Positions 1-11,280 of a stretch of 64,000 nt of DNA are shown piece by piece. The stretch comes from Sphingorhabdus sp. Alg231-15 (lineage in GTDB: Bacteria > Pseudomonadota > Alphaproteobacteria > Sphingomonadales > Sphingomonadaceae), in contig NZ_LT703001.1 of assembly GCF_900149705.1 (NCBI RefSeq), forward strand, positions 2,908,001 to 2,972,000, in the 5' to 3' direction. Under the pieces are notes generated by a model, which did no database searches, was not told where the DNA came from, and saw only the letters and a program-made list of their open reading frames with translations. Positions within the stretch are counted from its first letter, which is position 1. Every line of letters begins with the position of its first letter. The position numbers were made by a program, and so were the translations under genes.

Positions 1-966
1 TCTGGCAGCCTTGCTGAACGGCGGATGGCCATGGTTCACTATTCGTTTTTGGTTCAAGCCTATGTTTGGGGCGAAGCAAAACCACCCCAGCATCTACCCA
101 AATGCCTTGCTCTACCAATCTGGCAACTCGGCGCCTCAATCGGGCAGCCCCCTTTACTTACCTATTCCAGCTATGTGCTCGACAATTGGGGACGAATTGA
201 TGCCGCTGGCCCGATTGACCTGTCCAATATATATATGATCCAGCCGTTTCTTGGTGGACAGGACGAAGCGTGGTTTGTCCTGATCCATGTGGCGATCGAG
301 GCGAGGGCGGGAGAGATGTTGGCTACGCTGCCTGCGCTCATTCAGGCGTGCCGGGATCAGGATCTTGAGACATTGGAATCCGGTTTATCGGCGATGACCG
401 CCGTTTGGGAAGACATGAACGATATTTTCGACCAGATGCCAGAGCGCTGCGATCCCTATGTCTATTTCCATCGGGTAAGACCCTGGATTCATGGATGGAA
501 AGACAATCCAGCTCTCGGAAAGGGCTTGATCTACGAAGGTGTCGAAGAGACAAATGGGAAACCGCAAGCCTTTCGAGGGCAAACGGGATCGCAATCCTCA
601 ATCGTGCCATCAATGGATGCTTTTCTTGGCATCGATCATGCCGGCGATCCGCTTCGCGCCTATCTTGACCAGCTGCATATTTACCGGCCGCCCGAACATC
701 GCAGATTCATCGATGATATTCGCATGAATAGTTTATTGCGGCCGTTCATCCAGTCGGTTGATTCCCCGGTGTTAAGCAGTCTTTATAATGCTTGTGTAGA
801 GAACCTGACACGATTCCGGACCCGGCATCTCGAATATGCTGCAAGCTATATCAACAAGCAATCCAAGGGCGGCGCTGGCAATACATCCGATGTCGGAACA
901 GGTGGAACGCCATTTATGAAATATCTCAAGAAACATCGCGATGAAGCGGCAGCCCATATGCTTTAG
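1..966 (+). CDS. Indoleamine 2,3-dioxygenase family protein (5' truncated)
   Basis: Heme dioxygenase that opens the indole ring of tryptophan or a related indoleamine to N-formylkynurenine; cytoplasmic. The frame is open back to base 1. The first ATG is at 25, but comparison with the roughly 400-residue family indicates that about 100 N-terminal residues lie outside the window. Visible family blocks, numbered from base 25, are YVWGE near residue 13, the region ending in NW near 55, GSQSS near 178, RPPEHRRF at 211-218 (its Arg aligns with the substrate-binding Arg of human IDO1), RTRHLEY with His258 as the likely proximal heme ligand, and the closing block GTGGTPFMKYLKKHRDE. The family assignment is firm; the substrate is inferred. 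No other kynurenine-pathway gene is visible here. Confidence 0.9.
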   Translation, partial: SGSLAERRMAMVHYSFLVQAYVWGEAKPPQHLPKCLALPIWQLGASIGQPPLLTYSSYVLDNWGRIDAAGPIDLSNIYMIQPFLGGQDEAWFVLIHVAIEARAGEMLATLPALIQACRDQDLETLESGLSAMTAVWEDMNDIFDQMPERCDPYVYFHRVRPWIHGWKDNPALGKGLIYEGVEETNGKPQAFRGQTGSQSSIVPSMDAFLGIDHAGDPLRAYLDQLHIYRPPEHRRFIDDIRMNSLLRPFIQSVDSPVLSSLYNACVENLTRFRTRHLEYAASYINKQSKGGAGNTSDVGTGGTPFMKYLKKHRDEAAAHML

Positions 967-994
967 ATTGGTGTCATGAGCTTAGGGAAAGGCC

Positions 995-1756
995 CTAGGT
1001 CGGCCATGCAAAAGAGATTGCAGTTTCGCCTGTCGATTCACCGGTATGATCAAAACGCCGTTCGATCGCAGTTCCCTGACCGTGGCTATCGACGGCTACC
1101 ACAGTGCTGCAGCGCGTCCCATAGAGGGGGTTACGGATGAATATCGCCGAACCCCTTGGCTCCAGAGGTGTTCCGGTTCCGTTGTTTGTCAGTGTTTTTG
1201 GTTGGAATGTTGTCTCATCCAATAGTGTATCCAACAAATCCGCCGGATCACTAGATTCTCTCTCGATCCATTGAGCCAATGCAGCATTGAGATGCGCCGA
1301 TTTGGGCCAAGGTCCGTCCAGTGGTCCATTAGACAAACCATGAATTCCAGGCGCAAGAACATTGCTGGCAGAGCCCGGTCGGTTGGAGTGAATAAACGCT
1401 TTGTCTCTGGCAACTGTGATCAGGTTAAATGGATTGAAATCGCCAAACTGACTGGAGGAGAGGTCAGGATAACGACCTTCACCGGACAAGAAATCCTTCA
1501 GAAGGTCACCACGCGAAATCAGATTTGCATCCGGTGTGCCATAGCCGCTGAGATTGGTGATAACGGCAAAGCGTCCCTGTTCCGAAAGGCCCAACCAGGT
1601 GCCACCAGCTAAAGTGTCTCGTCCGGCCAGCATATGGGTCGGCTTTTGCCACCGACCAAGCGCCTCGGCCGGCCGTGCGTGCATTTCATCTCGATTGCCA
1701 ATGGCAATGAGTTTCCAGCGCGGATGCGCCTTCCAAGCGAAGGATACGATGCACAT
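995..1756 (-). CDS. NRDE (TANGO2) family protein
   Basis: A protein of about 253 residues starting MCIVSF, followed by the family-defining NRDE near residue 21 and then RPAEAL, GGTWLGL and an ITNLSGY block, all typical of the NRDE/TANGO2 (formerly DUF833) family. An upstream in-frame ATG at 1765 would add three residues, but the family characteristically begins Met-Cys, so 1756 is preferred. The C-terminal part contains RGSAIFI and a CSTVV motif common in these proteins. The biochemical role of bacterial members is not established; the eukaryotic relative is linked to Golgi organisation and heme or lipid handling. It is convergent with the IDO gene and divergent from fadH. Family call is strong, function unknown. 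Confidence 0.88.
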   Translation of the reverse strand: MCIVSFAWKAHPRWKLIAIGNRDEMHARPAEALGRWQKPTHMLAGRDTLAGGTWLGLSEQGRFAVITNLSGYGTPDANLISRGDLLKDFLSGEGRYPDLSSSQFGDFNPFNLITVARDKAFIHSNRPGSASNVLAPGIHGLSNGPLDGPWPKSAHLNAALAQWIERESSDPADLLDTLLDETTFQPKTLTNNGTGTPLEPRGSAIFIRNPLYGTRCSTVVAVDSHGQGTAIERRFDHTGESTGETAISFAWPT

Positions 1757-1888
1757 TGTGCCCATAATACCGACCGCAACAGGCTTGGCGACCAGTTTCT
1801 GGTGATTGGCAATTTAAGGGATCATCGGATTGGATTGAGCGATCCCGATCTTTTCCGGCTAACAGATAGGATAATAGGATATCGGTGA

Positions 1889-3934
<2,046 letters not shown>

Positions 3935-4057
3935 ACGACCTATCGGCATTGCTCTACAAAGAGGTTTCTGACCTTAACGTGCCTGTTCTCGAGCAACTGG
4001 ACTTTGCAGCGCTATTTCCGCTTGCCTTATTGACAAAATTGGCGAAAACTCTTTGCC

Positions 4058-5236
4058 ATGTCTGGGGAATTCGATGCAGCCGGAACGGCCATTGAAGGTG
4101 CTTTGATTGCGAAGGCAGTCGAAAGCGAAGGCGGTGATGCGACCGGAAACGGTGTCGGTAAATGTCTGAATTGCAATGCAACCGTCACCGGCAGCTATTG
4201 CAACCATTGTGGGCAGCCGCTGCATATCCATCGTTCAATTGGTGCATTCTGGCATGATATTCTCCATGGCGTTCTGCACTTTGAGGGCAAATTCTGGCGA
4301 ACATTACCGTTGCTCGCCTGGAAGCCAGGGGATTTGACCCGGCGGTATATTCACGGTCAACGCGCCCGGTTTATCTCTCCGATGGCATTGTTCCTCTTCT
4401 CGGTCTTCATGATGTTCGCGGTTTTTTCTTTTCTCGGCGATCCGTTTTCGGGCGGTAGCGGCGGATCTGGTACCGATGAGGACATTAGCATGGGCGTGGC
4501 GATGCAGATCGCCGATATTGAAAAACAGATTACGGAAAAAGAAGCCGAACTGACTGCCGCCAATCCGGCTGACCCTGCAAAATTGCAGCAGGAAATTCTC
4601 GACTTGAAGAAAGGCCGTAACGTTATTGCGACCATGACTGGGGAGGAGATACCTTATCCTGAAGTCAAGTTAGGCGATGGTGATATTCAGCTTGGCAATT
4701 TCTCGGAAGAAGAGATCGACCAGTTGCAAACTGGCCTCGAGGATATTCAAGACGGCAATGTACTGAATGATGAAAGCAGCGTGACAACCGGTTCGAAAGA
4801 AGCGGATAAGATGATTAAAGACGCTTTCAAGAGCGTCAACGAAAATCCGGATTTGCTGCTCTACAAGCTAAAGGCCAATGGCTATAAATTTGCCTGGTTG
4901 CTTATCCCGATTTCGCTGCCATTTGTTTGGCTTACCCTAATTGGTCGTCGCGGTTATCATTTTTACGATCATGCCGTTTTCACGACTTATTCGATCAGTT
5001 TCATGTCTCTGCTCTTCATCACTTGTGCCATTCTGGCTGCGCTTGGCGTCTCTGATGGTATTTGGGGAACTTTGCTTGTCTTCTATCCGCCTTTTCATAT
5101 GTACCGTCAGCTGCGCCATGCCTATAAGCTGTCACGGATCGAGGCGCTTCTTAGACTTTTGGCCTTGCTAGTCTTCACTGTCATCAGCATGACATTGTTT
5201 TTCGTCATTCTGTTCGCAGTCGGTATTTTAGGATAA
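4058..5236 (+). CDS. DUF3667 domain integral membrane protein
   Basis: A 392-residue protein of unknown function. An N-terminal zinc-ribbon-like block has two Cys-x2-Cys pairs (CLNC and CNHC, near 34-50), followed by the DUF3667 signature HGVLHFEGKFWRTLPLL and a region ending RYIHGQRARFISP. One hydrophobic segment follows (about 110-127). A long hydrophilic, acidic, partly coiled-coil loop covers about 130-275, and about three membrane segments lie near the C-terminus. The mix of a metal-binding head and membrane segments is typical of the family, whose role is uncharacterised. It ends three bases before the phosphatase start, so the two are probably co-transcribed. No clear Shine-Dalgarno is seen, so the exact start is uncertain. 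Confidence 0.82.
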   Translation: MSGEFDAAGTAIEGALIAKAVESEGGDATGNGVGKCLNCNATVTGSYCNHCGQPLHIHRSIGAFWHDILHGVLHFEGKFWRTLPLLAWKPGDLTRRYIHGQRARFISPMALFLFSVFMMFAVFSFLGDPFSGGSGGSGTDEDISMGVAMQIADIEKQITEKEAELTAANPADPAKLQQEILDLKKGRNVIATMTGEEIPYPEVKLGDGDIQLGNFSEEEIDQLQTGLEDIQDGNVLNDESSVTTGSKEADKMIKDAFKSVNENPDLLLYKLKANGYKFAWLLIPISLPFVWLTLIGRRGYHFYDHAVFTTYSISFMSLLFITCAILAALGVSDGIWGTLLVFYPPFHMYRQLRHAYKLSRIEALLRLLALLVFTVISMTLFFVILFAVGILG

Positions 5237-5239
5237 ACT

Positions 5240-6877
5240 ATGACCATTCAAATTGATCGCCGCCAGTTAATGGCTCTGGGTACGTTCGGTCTTGGTGCAA
5301 TGTCTGCGCCCGCATATGCTTCTATGGCCCATGCGAGAGGATTTACCCATGGCGTGGCGAGTGGCGAGCCCGCGCAAAATTCCGTGCTTCTCTGGACCCG
5401 CTATGCTGGCGGAGGCGAAAGTAAGCTGACGGTGGAAATGGCGCAAACTAGTGACTTTTCCAGAGCAAAAATGGCTGGAGAAGTTACGGCGCTTGCTAGC
5501 CGAGATCATATCGCCAAAATTGTTATTGGGGATCTGGCGCCCGGCCAATGGTATTATTACCGTTTCATCGCACCGGATGGATCAAAATCTGTCATCGGTC
5601 GGACCCGGACCTTGCCACAGGGGACGATCGAGAAATTTAATCTTGGCGTCTTCGGTTGTTCCAATCTGCCATTTGGCTATTTCAACGCTTATGCTCATGC
5701 CGCCGAGCGCCGTGATCTCGATATGGTGATGCACACGGGCGATTATCTTTATGAATATCCAGTTGGTACCTATCCTTCGAAAAAAGTGGCACTAGAAGGC
5801 CGGATGATTGATCCGGGGCATGAGATTGTCCAGCTTGCTGATTATCGTCTGCGCTACGCAGCCTATCGCAGTGATCCGGATCTGCAACGCATTCATCAGC
5901 TCTTTCCAATGGTTGCGATGTGGGACGATCACGAATTTACCAACGATGCCCACATGAGCGGTGCACAAAACCATCAGCCCAAGACCGAGGGTGACTGGGA
6001 AGTTCGCAAAAAAATTGCAGAACAGGTTTATCGCGAATGGATGCCGGTCCGGGATCTCGACACTGGAAAGGGCCGCTGGAGTGAATATCAGATCGGTGAT
6101 CTTGCCACGTTATTCCTGACCGAAAGCCGAATTGGCGGTCGCAGCGAGCCAGCAGATCTCGCGGCGGCATTGCAAGGGCAGGAAGATATCGAAACGGCAC
6201 TGAAGACATTCCGTGACTCGGTCTGGCAAGATCCCGAGCGTCAGATGCTGGGTGCCGTGCAGGAAACCTGGTTGGCTGACGCGATGCGCAAATCACGAAA
6301 TTCAGGCACCAAATGGCAGGTTTGGGGTCAACAGTGCGTCATGGGCAACCTTCGCTTACCTCAAGAAGCAGTGAACTGGTTGGCAGATGATGCACCCGCT
6401 TTTGCGAAAGCGCGGGTTGCGATTGGCGCACTCGCTGCCAAAGTTGGCCTGCCAATCAATCTCGACAGCTGGGATGGCTATCCCAAAGCGCGGGAAAGGG
6501 CGTTGCTGGGCGCGCAAGAGGCAGATGCCGATCTGATCGTGCTGTCCGGCGACAGCCATAATGGCTGGGCGTTTAATCTGGAGACCAGCAGTGGAGCTGC
6601 TGGCGTCGAATTTGGTGGCCACAGCGTGACCTCACCGGGACTGGAATCCTATCTGTCCGGGGCGGATCCCGCGACCGCGGCTCGCACCGTGCAGGAAACG
6701 AACAACCAGCTGCAATGGTGCGATACTTCCAATCGTGGCTATATGACCGTTTCGCTGACACCGGAGAAAGCCACTTCGACCTGGCATTTCCTTGATACCA
6801 TCCGGGCAAAGTCCACCATGATGAAGGGTAGCGAAAGCCGCACAGTGATGCGGGGGCAACGGAGTTTGGCGGTCTAG
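5240..6877 (+). CDS. Alkaline phosphatase D (PhoD) family protein, Tat-exported
   Basis: Phosphodiesterase/phosphomonoesterase of the PhoD metallophosphatase family, probably periplasmic. The N-terminus DRRQLMALGTFGLGAMSAPA is a twin-arginine signal followed by an Ala-rich cleavage region near residue 27. The PhoD N-terminal domain contains FTHGVASGEP and SVLLWTR. The catalytic domain has HTGDYLYEYP, WDDHEFTND and SGDSHNGW, which supply the metal ligands of this fold. Length (545) is normal. It starts four bases after the DUF3667 gene, so the two probably form one transcript. The in vivo substrate (phosphodiesters, teichoic-like polymers or phospholipids) cannot be told from sequence. Confidence 0.9.
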   Translation: MTIQIDRRQLMALGTFGLGAMSAPAYASMAHARGFTHGVASGEPAQNSVLLWTRYAGGGESKLTVEMAQTSDFSRAKMAGEVTALASRDHIAKIVIGDLAPGQWYYYRFIAPDGSKSVIGRTRTLPQGTIEKFNLGVFGCSNLPFGYFNAYAHAAERRDLDMVMHTGDYLYEYPVGTYPSKKVALEGRMIDPGHEIVQLADYRLRYAAYRSDPDLQRIHQLFPMVAMWDDHEFTNDAHMSGAQNHQPKTEGDWEVRKKIAEQVYREWMPVRDLDTGKGRWSEYQIGDLATLFLTESRIGGRSEPADLAAALQGQEDIETALKTFRDSVWQDPERQMLGAVQETWLADAMRKSRNSGTKWQVWGQQCVMGNLRLPQEAVNWLADDAPAFAKARVAIGALAAKVGLPINLDSWDGYPKARERALLGAQEADADLIVLSGDSHNGWAFNLETSSGAAGVEFGGHSVTSPGLESYLSGADPATAARTVQETNNQLQWCDTSNRGYMTVSLTPEKATSTWHFLDTIRAKSTMMKGSESRTVMRGQRSLAV

Positions 6878-6977
6878 GCATATTGTAACAACTATTTGTC
6901 CTGAACCCCTCGACATTCCTATCAAAGTTGCGCAAAGCAGCGGTTCCGTAAAACGAAACACCGGAATGAAAGAAGCC

Positions 6978-8156
6978 ATGTCTGAAGAATTTTACCGCAT
7001 CAAACGCCTACCGCCTTATGTGTTCGCTGAAGTGAACGCGATGAAGGCGGAAGCGCGCGCCCGCGGTGAAGATATTATCGACTTGGGCATGGGAAATCCG
7101 GACGGCGCGCCGGCGCAGCATGTCATCGATAAACTCTGTGAAACCGCCAATGACCCTACGGCGCACCGCTACAGTGCCTCCAAAGGGATCAAGGGACTGC
7201 GTCTGGCACAGTCCAACTATTACAAACGTCGCTTTGACGTGGATCTCGATCCGGAAAGTGAAGTCATAGTGACGCTTGGCTCTAAGGAAGGCCTTGCCAA
7301 TCTCGCACAGGCTATCACAGCGCCGGGCGATGTCGTGCTGGCCCCAAATCCATCTTATCCAATTCATACGTTCGGTTTCATTATCGCAGGAGCAGCGATC
7401 CGTTCTATTCCCGCGGCACCCGGTCCGGATTTCTTCACTCGGCTTGAATATGCGATGAGCTATAGTGTGCCCAAACCATCAGTGCTGGTTATGGGCTATC
7501 CGTCCAACCCGACTGCTTATGTCGCTGATCTTGATTTTTACCAAAAGGTTGTCGATTTCGCGCGCGAGCACAAGCTGTGGGTGATCAGCGATCTTGCCTA
7601 TGCTGAAATCTACTATGGTGATGTACCAACCCCATCGATGCTTCAGATTGACGGAGCGAAGGACTGTGTGGTTGAGTTTACCAGCATGTCGAAAACCTAC
7701 TCGATGCCCGGCTGGCGTATGGGTTTTGCTGTCGGGAACCAGAAGCTGATTGGTGCCCTGACGCGGGTAAAGAGCTATCTCGACTATGGCGCCTTCACAC
7801 CCATACAGGTCGCAGCCACAGCAGCGCTGAACGGCCCGCAAGATATAATCGACGAAAACCGGGCGCTTTATAAAAAGCGCCGCGACGTCATGGTCGAGAG
7901 CTTTGGCCGCGCCGGTTGGGATATTCCGCCACCAGAAGCCAGCATGTTTGCTTGGGCGCCAGTTCCGGAACAGTTTCGCGAACTCGGCTCAATGGAATTC
8001 GCGAAGCGCCTTATTGCGGAAGCGGGCGTCGCAGTTGCGCCTGGGACTGGCTTTGGTGACGAGGGCGAAGGCTATGTCCGTCTTGCACTGGTCGAAAATG
8101 AGCAGCGTATTCGTCAGGCCGCGCGGAGCATGAAAAAGTTCCTCAGCCAAGGCTGA
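6978..8156 (+). CDS. alaC: Class I/II aminotransferase, AlaC-like
   Basis: PLP-dependent aminotransferase resembling E. coli AlaC (glutamate-pyruvate aminotransferase) and LL-diaminopimelate aminotransferase relatives; cytoplasmic. The start FYRIKRLPPYVF followed by GEDIIDLGMGNPDG is the AlaC hallmark. PSNPTA holds the substrate and PLP-binding Asn, SDLAYAE the PLP-ring Asp and Tyr, and SMSKTYSMPGWRMG the Schiff-base Lys239. An ATG at 6966 is in frame, but the ATG at 6978 follows a purine-rich AAAGAAG at good spacing and yields the family's usual N-terminus. The likely role is alanine formation from pyruvate; other amino donors or acceptors cannot be excluded. No gene on either side shares its pathway. 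Confidence 0.85.
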   Translation: MSEEFYRIKRLPPYVFAEVNAMKAEARARGEDIIDLGMGNPDGAPAQHVIDKLCETANDPTAHRYSASKGIKGLRLAQSNYYKRRFDVDLDPESEVIVTLGSKEGLANLAQAITAPGDVVLAPNPSYPIHTFGFIIAGAAIRSIPAAPGPDFFTRLEYAMSYSVPKPSVLVMGYPSNPTAYVADLDFYQKVVDFAREHKLWVISDLAYAEIYYGDVPTPSMLQIDGAKDCVVEFTSMSKTYSMPGWRMGFAVGNQKLIGALTRVKSYLDYGAFTPIQVAATAALNGPQDIIDENRALYKKRRDVMVESFGRAGWDIPPPEASMFAWAPVPEQFRELGSMEFAKRLIAEAGVAVAPGTGFGDEGEGYVRLALVENEQRIRQAARSMKKFLSQG

Positions 8157-8477
8157 TACCGGCCGAAAAACGGCTGCACGTGATCTCGTCAGACCGGTTT
8201 CCGAATCGATCACTGGGTGACGGATGCGGCCATATCCACCTGCGCTACATTGCATTCAGATGAACCAAAAAGCCCCGGTTCATCGGCGATTAACGCAAAT
8301 GTTCAGGTGGCTGTCATCAACATGAAGATCGTGTGAATCCATAATGAAGTTACGCTTAAAGAGCGCCTGACCCGGTTTACAGTCCGGACCCTTTGCCGCG
8401 ATCTGGCGGCGGGGCAATTACTGAGCTGTGATCGCAGGAGGATCAAAGCGGATTGCATTACAAGAAGGGTTATAGAG
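8157..8477. other. Intergenic region upstream of the NTPase/ABC cluster
   Basis: 321 bases without a supported gene. A short GCCG-AAAAA-CGGC hairpin lies just after the aminotransferase stop but has no T-run, so it is not a convincing terminator. The purine-rich AAGAAGGG near 8461-8468 is probably the ribosome binding site of the following gene. No clear sigma-70 promoter or riboswitch was recognised. The region should hold the promoter of the 8478-16540 cluster. Confidence 0.5.
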
Positions 8478-9605
8478 ATGACATTCGACAAAGTAGAGAC
8501 ACTGAACTTCAAGGCCGTGAAGCGGGCTTTTGTTACCCGCAATGTTAACATCGAGGACGCGAAAGGATTTCGGCGTGATTTGAAACCACGCAATGGTGAT
8601 CTTTGCGTTGCTCGGGTGAAACAGCTTGGCCATCACCAAAGAATTGAACAGACCGATGGCCGCCGCGCACGGATGTTCCCGGGTGACCTCATCATCGTTG
8701 CATATTCCAATCGTTACGCCACCGATCAATTTGAAGGCAAAGTGCCTGAAGCGGTCGAGCCATGTTCGCTTGTTGCTGCCGGCGGTATTGCTGCGACCTT
8801 GTTGTCGCGCCACAGCAGTACGAAAAAACCGACGGCGATCGAGCCACTCGGCTTATTATGCCGGGAAGACGGCAGTGCGATCAATGTGATGGATTATGCG
8901 CTGCCAAAGGCTGCCATCGAGCGCACCGTCCGGCCCCATATGGCTTTGGTAGTTGGATCGGGCATGAATGCTGGCAAGACAACGACTGTCGCTGCCATTG
9001 TCCGGGTTGCCAAACGCGCAGGTCTTAAAGTCGGCGCGATCAAGATAACCGGCACAGGTGCAGGCGGGGACCTCTGGTTCTACAAGGACTCAGGCGCCAA
9101 GGTGACAATTGATTTCACCGATGCGGGCCATGCAGCAACGGTTGGCCTCAATCTTTCGCAGCTGCAAAATATCGCCGACACGCTTTATGCCGAGGCTGCG
9201 AAATCCTGCGATATCATCATTGCAGAAATTGCCGATGGCCTGTTTCAGACTGAAACCGACCTATTGATGAAATCACCGAGATTCCAGAACATGGTAGACA
9301 GTGTCCTGTTCGCTAGCGGTGACCCTATGGGTGCGCTCGCCGGTGTGCGTCACCTAAGAGCTTTGGGATTGATCCCAAGCGCAGTCTCTGGTGCGCTTAC
9401 CGCATCGGATTTGGCCGCCAGGGAAGCGGCTGCAGCGACAGGCTTGCCAGCTTTGACCCTTTCCGAGTTCGAGAAGAACGAGAAAGTTCTCAGCCTGATT
9501 ATGAAGCCAGCGAAACCAACCAATGTGACTGAACCTGTCAGCATTAAGTCCGGACTTGGACTTGCAAAGGATTTTTCCCATGAGCAGTTTGCCGCAATTA
9601 TTTAA
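8478..9605 (+). CDS. P-loop NTPase of unknown function, first gene of exporter cluster
   Basis: Soluble 375-residue protein with no signal or membrane segment. The first 150 residues form a domain I do not recognise. Then come a Walker A loop GSGMNAGKTTT (Lys167), a KITGTGAGGD block, a DFTDAG motif and a Walker-B-like strand with acidic end (CDIIIAEIADG). The arrangement recalls the dethiobiotin-synthetase/MobB-like group of P-loop enzymes, where the NTPase transfers phosphate or acts as an ATP-dependent ligase, but the substrate is unknown. The 3' end overlaps the ABC transporter start, implying coupled translation. The neighbours (exporter, hydrolase, porin, two-component system) suggest a role in making or handling the compound that cluster moves. 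Confidence 0.75.
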   Translation: MTFDKVETLNFKAVKRAFVTRNVNIEDAKGFRRDLKPRNGDLCVARVKQLGHHQRIEQTDGRRARMFPGDLIIVAYSNRYATDQFEGKVPEAVEPCSLVAAGGIAATLLSRHSSTKKPTAIEPLGLLCREDGSAINVMDYALPKAAIERTVRPHMALVVGSGMNAGKTTTVAAIVRVAKRAGLKVGAIKITGTGAGGDLWFYKDSGAKVTIDFTDAGHAATVGLNLSQLQNIADTLYAEAAKSCDIIIAEIADGLFQTETDLLMKSPRFQNMVDSVLFASGDPMGALAGVRHLRALGLIPSAVSGALTASDLAAREAAAATGLPALTLSEFEKNEKVLSLIMKPAKPTNVTEPVSIKSGLGLAKDFSHEQFAAII

Positions 9606-11271
9606 TCGCACGCGCGGAACCATACTCTGTCAGCTGGTTCTGAACGGTTTCGCGCAAGCGGTCGCTATTGGCGGCATCGGTCTGGCATTAAAATCGCAAT
9701 TTGATGCCATGCAAGCCGCTGCCAATAGCAATCTCTCCATCCTGGTTTCCCCTGCGATCATCATGGCCGGCCTGGCCATGATGATCGCCATTCTTAAATG
9801 GCGGGAGCGCATCGATATGGAACGGCTCGGTCAGGATTATGTGTTTGAAACCCGGATGCGGATATTCAGTCATATCAACGGTATGTCTGCCCACGGCATA
9901 GAAGAATTGCGCAAGGGTGTCGTCATGTTGCGTTTCGTGAATGATCTCACCGCATTGCGTCAGTGGATCAGTATGGGTATCGCCAGCGGGATCGTTGCAT
10001 TGACCATAATGATCGGCGCACTGACTTTTCTAACCATCATCAATCCAATGATTGGTGTAGCTGCGCTAGCCGTGATGAGTGTCGGGGCGGTTGCGATCCT
10101 GTTGCTTGGCAAACGGGTTGATCACACCATCCGCGAAGCCCGGCGCCGCCGCGGAAATATCGCAGGCAATATCGCCGAAAAACTTAGCAACATGGTTATG
10201 GTCCAGGCATTTGGACAGCGCCGGACGGAGCGTAAGAAACTTCGCCGCCAATCCAAAAGCTTGCAAAAAGCCATGATAAACCGTGCATCAGCAACCGGAT
10301 TGGTTCGGGCGCTAAGTTATCTTGTGGCTAGCATGACATTGGTCGCAGCGATGGGCATAGGCGCCTATGCTATCTATAATGGCGTCGCTACCACGGGCGA
10401 GATCGTGGCTGCTTTTGGTATCGTTTCGCTGGCGGCGCCAGCCCTGAACGGATTTGGCCGCCTGTTTGAATATTGGAAAAACGCCAGGGTTGCGCGCGAA
10501 AAAATCGGTTCTATTTTTCACAAAGGCCCTGCGCTTGCCGCTTCAACAAGCCGAAAAGCCCTGGGTCGGGTCCGCGGTGAACTGCGCTTTGACAATGTTA
10601 GCTCTGGTTCGGTAATCAAAAATTTCAGCGCATCCGCCAAACCTGGCGCTGTGATCGCAATAAAAGGGCATAGCGGTGTCGGCAAGACGACATTGTTGCG
10701 CTTGGCACAGCGGCTGATTGATCCAGATAAAGGCGCCATATATTTGGATGGCCGTGACATTATGTCTGTCCGCACGGGCGAATTGCGCCGGACAATCTCG
10801 CTTGCGTCTTCACTGATGCCGCTGATGCGCGGAACAATCTGGTCTAACATCGCATATGGCTGTTCCAAAGCATCGCAGAGCGACATTCAGGATGCCGCTC
10901 GGATTGCCGGGATCATGATCAACAATCCGCATGCTGCGTTGCATGCAGATCGAGCGGTGCATGAACAAGGCACAAACCTCAGCGCCGGAGAACGTGCCAG
11001 GGTTATCTTGGCTCGCGCGTTGGTCAGTAAACCGAAAATCCTGTTGCTCGATGAACCAGAGCAAAATCTCGATGAACTGGGAATGGCCGCATTGCGCCGG
11101 ATTATCAGCACTTTTTCCGGAACAGTTGTCATGGTGACCCATGATCCGGGCTTTTTGGCGATGGCTGATGACATCTGGGCCCTTGGGGCCGGTCATCAGC
11201 CGGCCCTTTCCCTCATTCACAATAAAAGCGGTCAGCATCTCACCGGTTTTGACCAACGCAATGCAAACTAA
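9580..11271 (+). CDS. ABC transporter, fused permease and ATPase (exporter type)
   Basis: A half-size ABC exporter of about 563 residues: an N-terminal transmembrane domain with roughly five to six membrane segments (to about residue 300), then a nucleotide-binding domain with Walker A GHSGVGKTT, signature LSAGERARVILARAL and Walker B ILLLDEPEQNLDE, then a switch His in VMVTHD. It should work as a homodimer in the inner membrane. An ATG at 9556 gives eight more residues, but the ATG at 9580 has AAGGA nine bases upstream and is preferred; either way the gene overlaps the NTPase gene. The signature reads LSAGE rather than LSGGQ. The substrate is unknown. Confidence 0.88.
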   Translation: MSSLPQLFNRTRGTILCQLVLNGFAQAVAIGGIGLALKSQFDAMQAAANSNLSILVSPAIIMAGLAMMIAILKWRERIDMERLGQDYVFETRMRIFSHINGMSAHGIEELRKGVVMLRFVNDLTALRQWISMGIASGIVALTIMIGALTFLTIINPMIGVAALAVMSVGAVAILLLGKRVDHTIREARRRRGNIAGNIAEKLSNMVMVQAFGQRRTERKKLRRQSKSLQKAMINRASATGLVRALSYLVASMTLVAAMGIGAYAIYNGVATTGEIVAAFGIVSLAAPALNGFGRLFEYWKNARVAREKIGSIFHKGPALAASTSRKALGRVRGELRFDNVSSGSVIKNFSASAKPGAVIAIKGHSGVGKTTLLRLAQRLIDPDKGAIYLDGRDIMSVRTGELRRTISLASSLMPLMRGTIWSNIAYGCSKASQSDIQDAARIAGIMINNPHAALHADRAVHEQGTNLSAGERARVILARALVSKPKILLLDEPEQNLDELGMAALRRIISTFSGTVVMVTHDPGFLAMADDIWALGAGHQPALSLIHNKSGQHLTGFDQRNAN

Positions 11272-11280
11272 GGATCCAGA

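Noticed and set aside
8157-8180. GCCG-AAAAA-CGGC hairpin after the AlaC-like gene
   Set aside because: Four-base stem and no T-run; not a convincing terminator.
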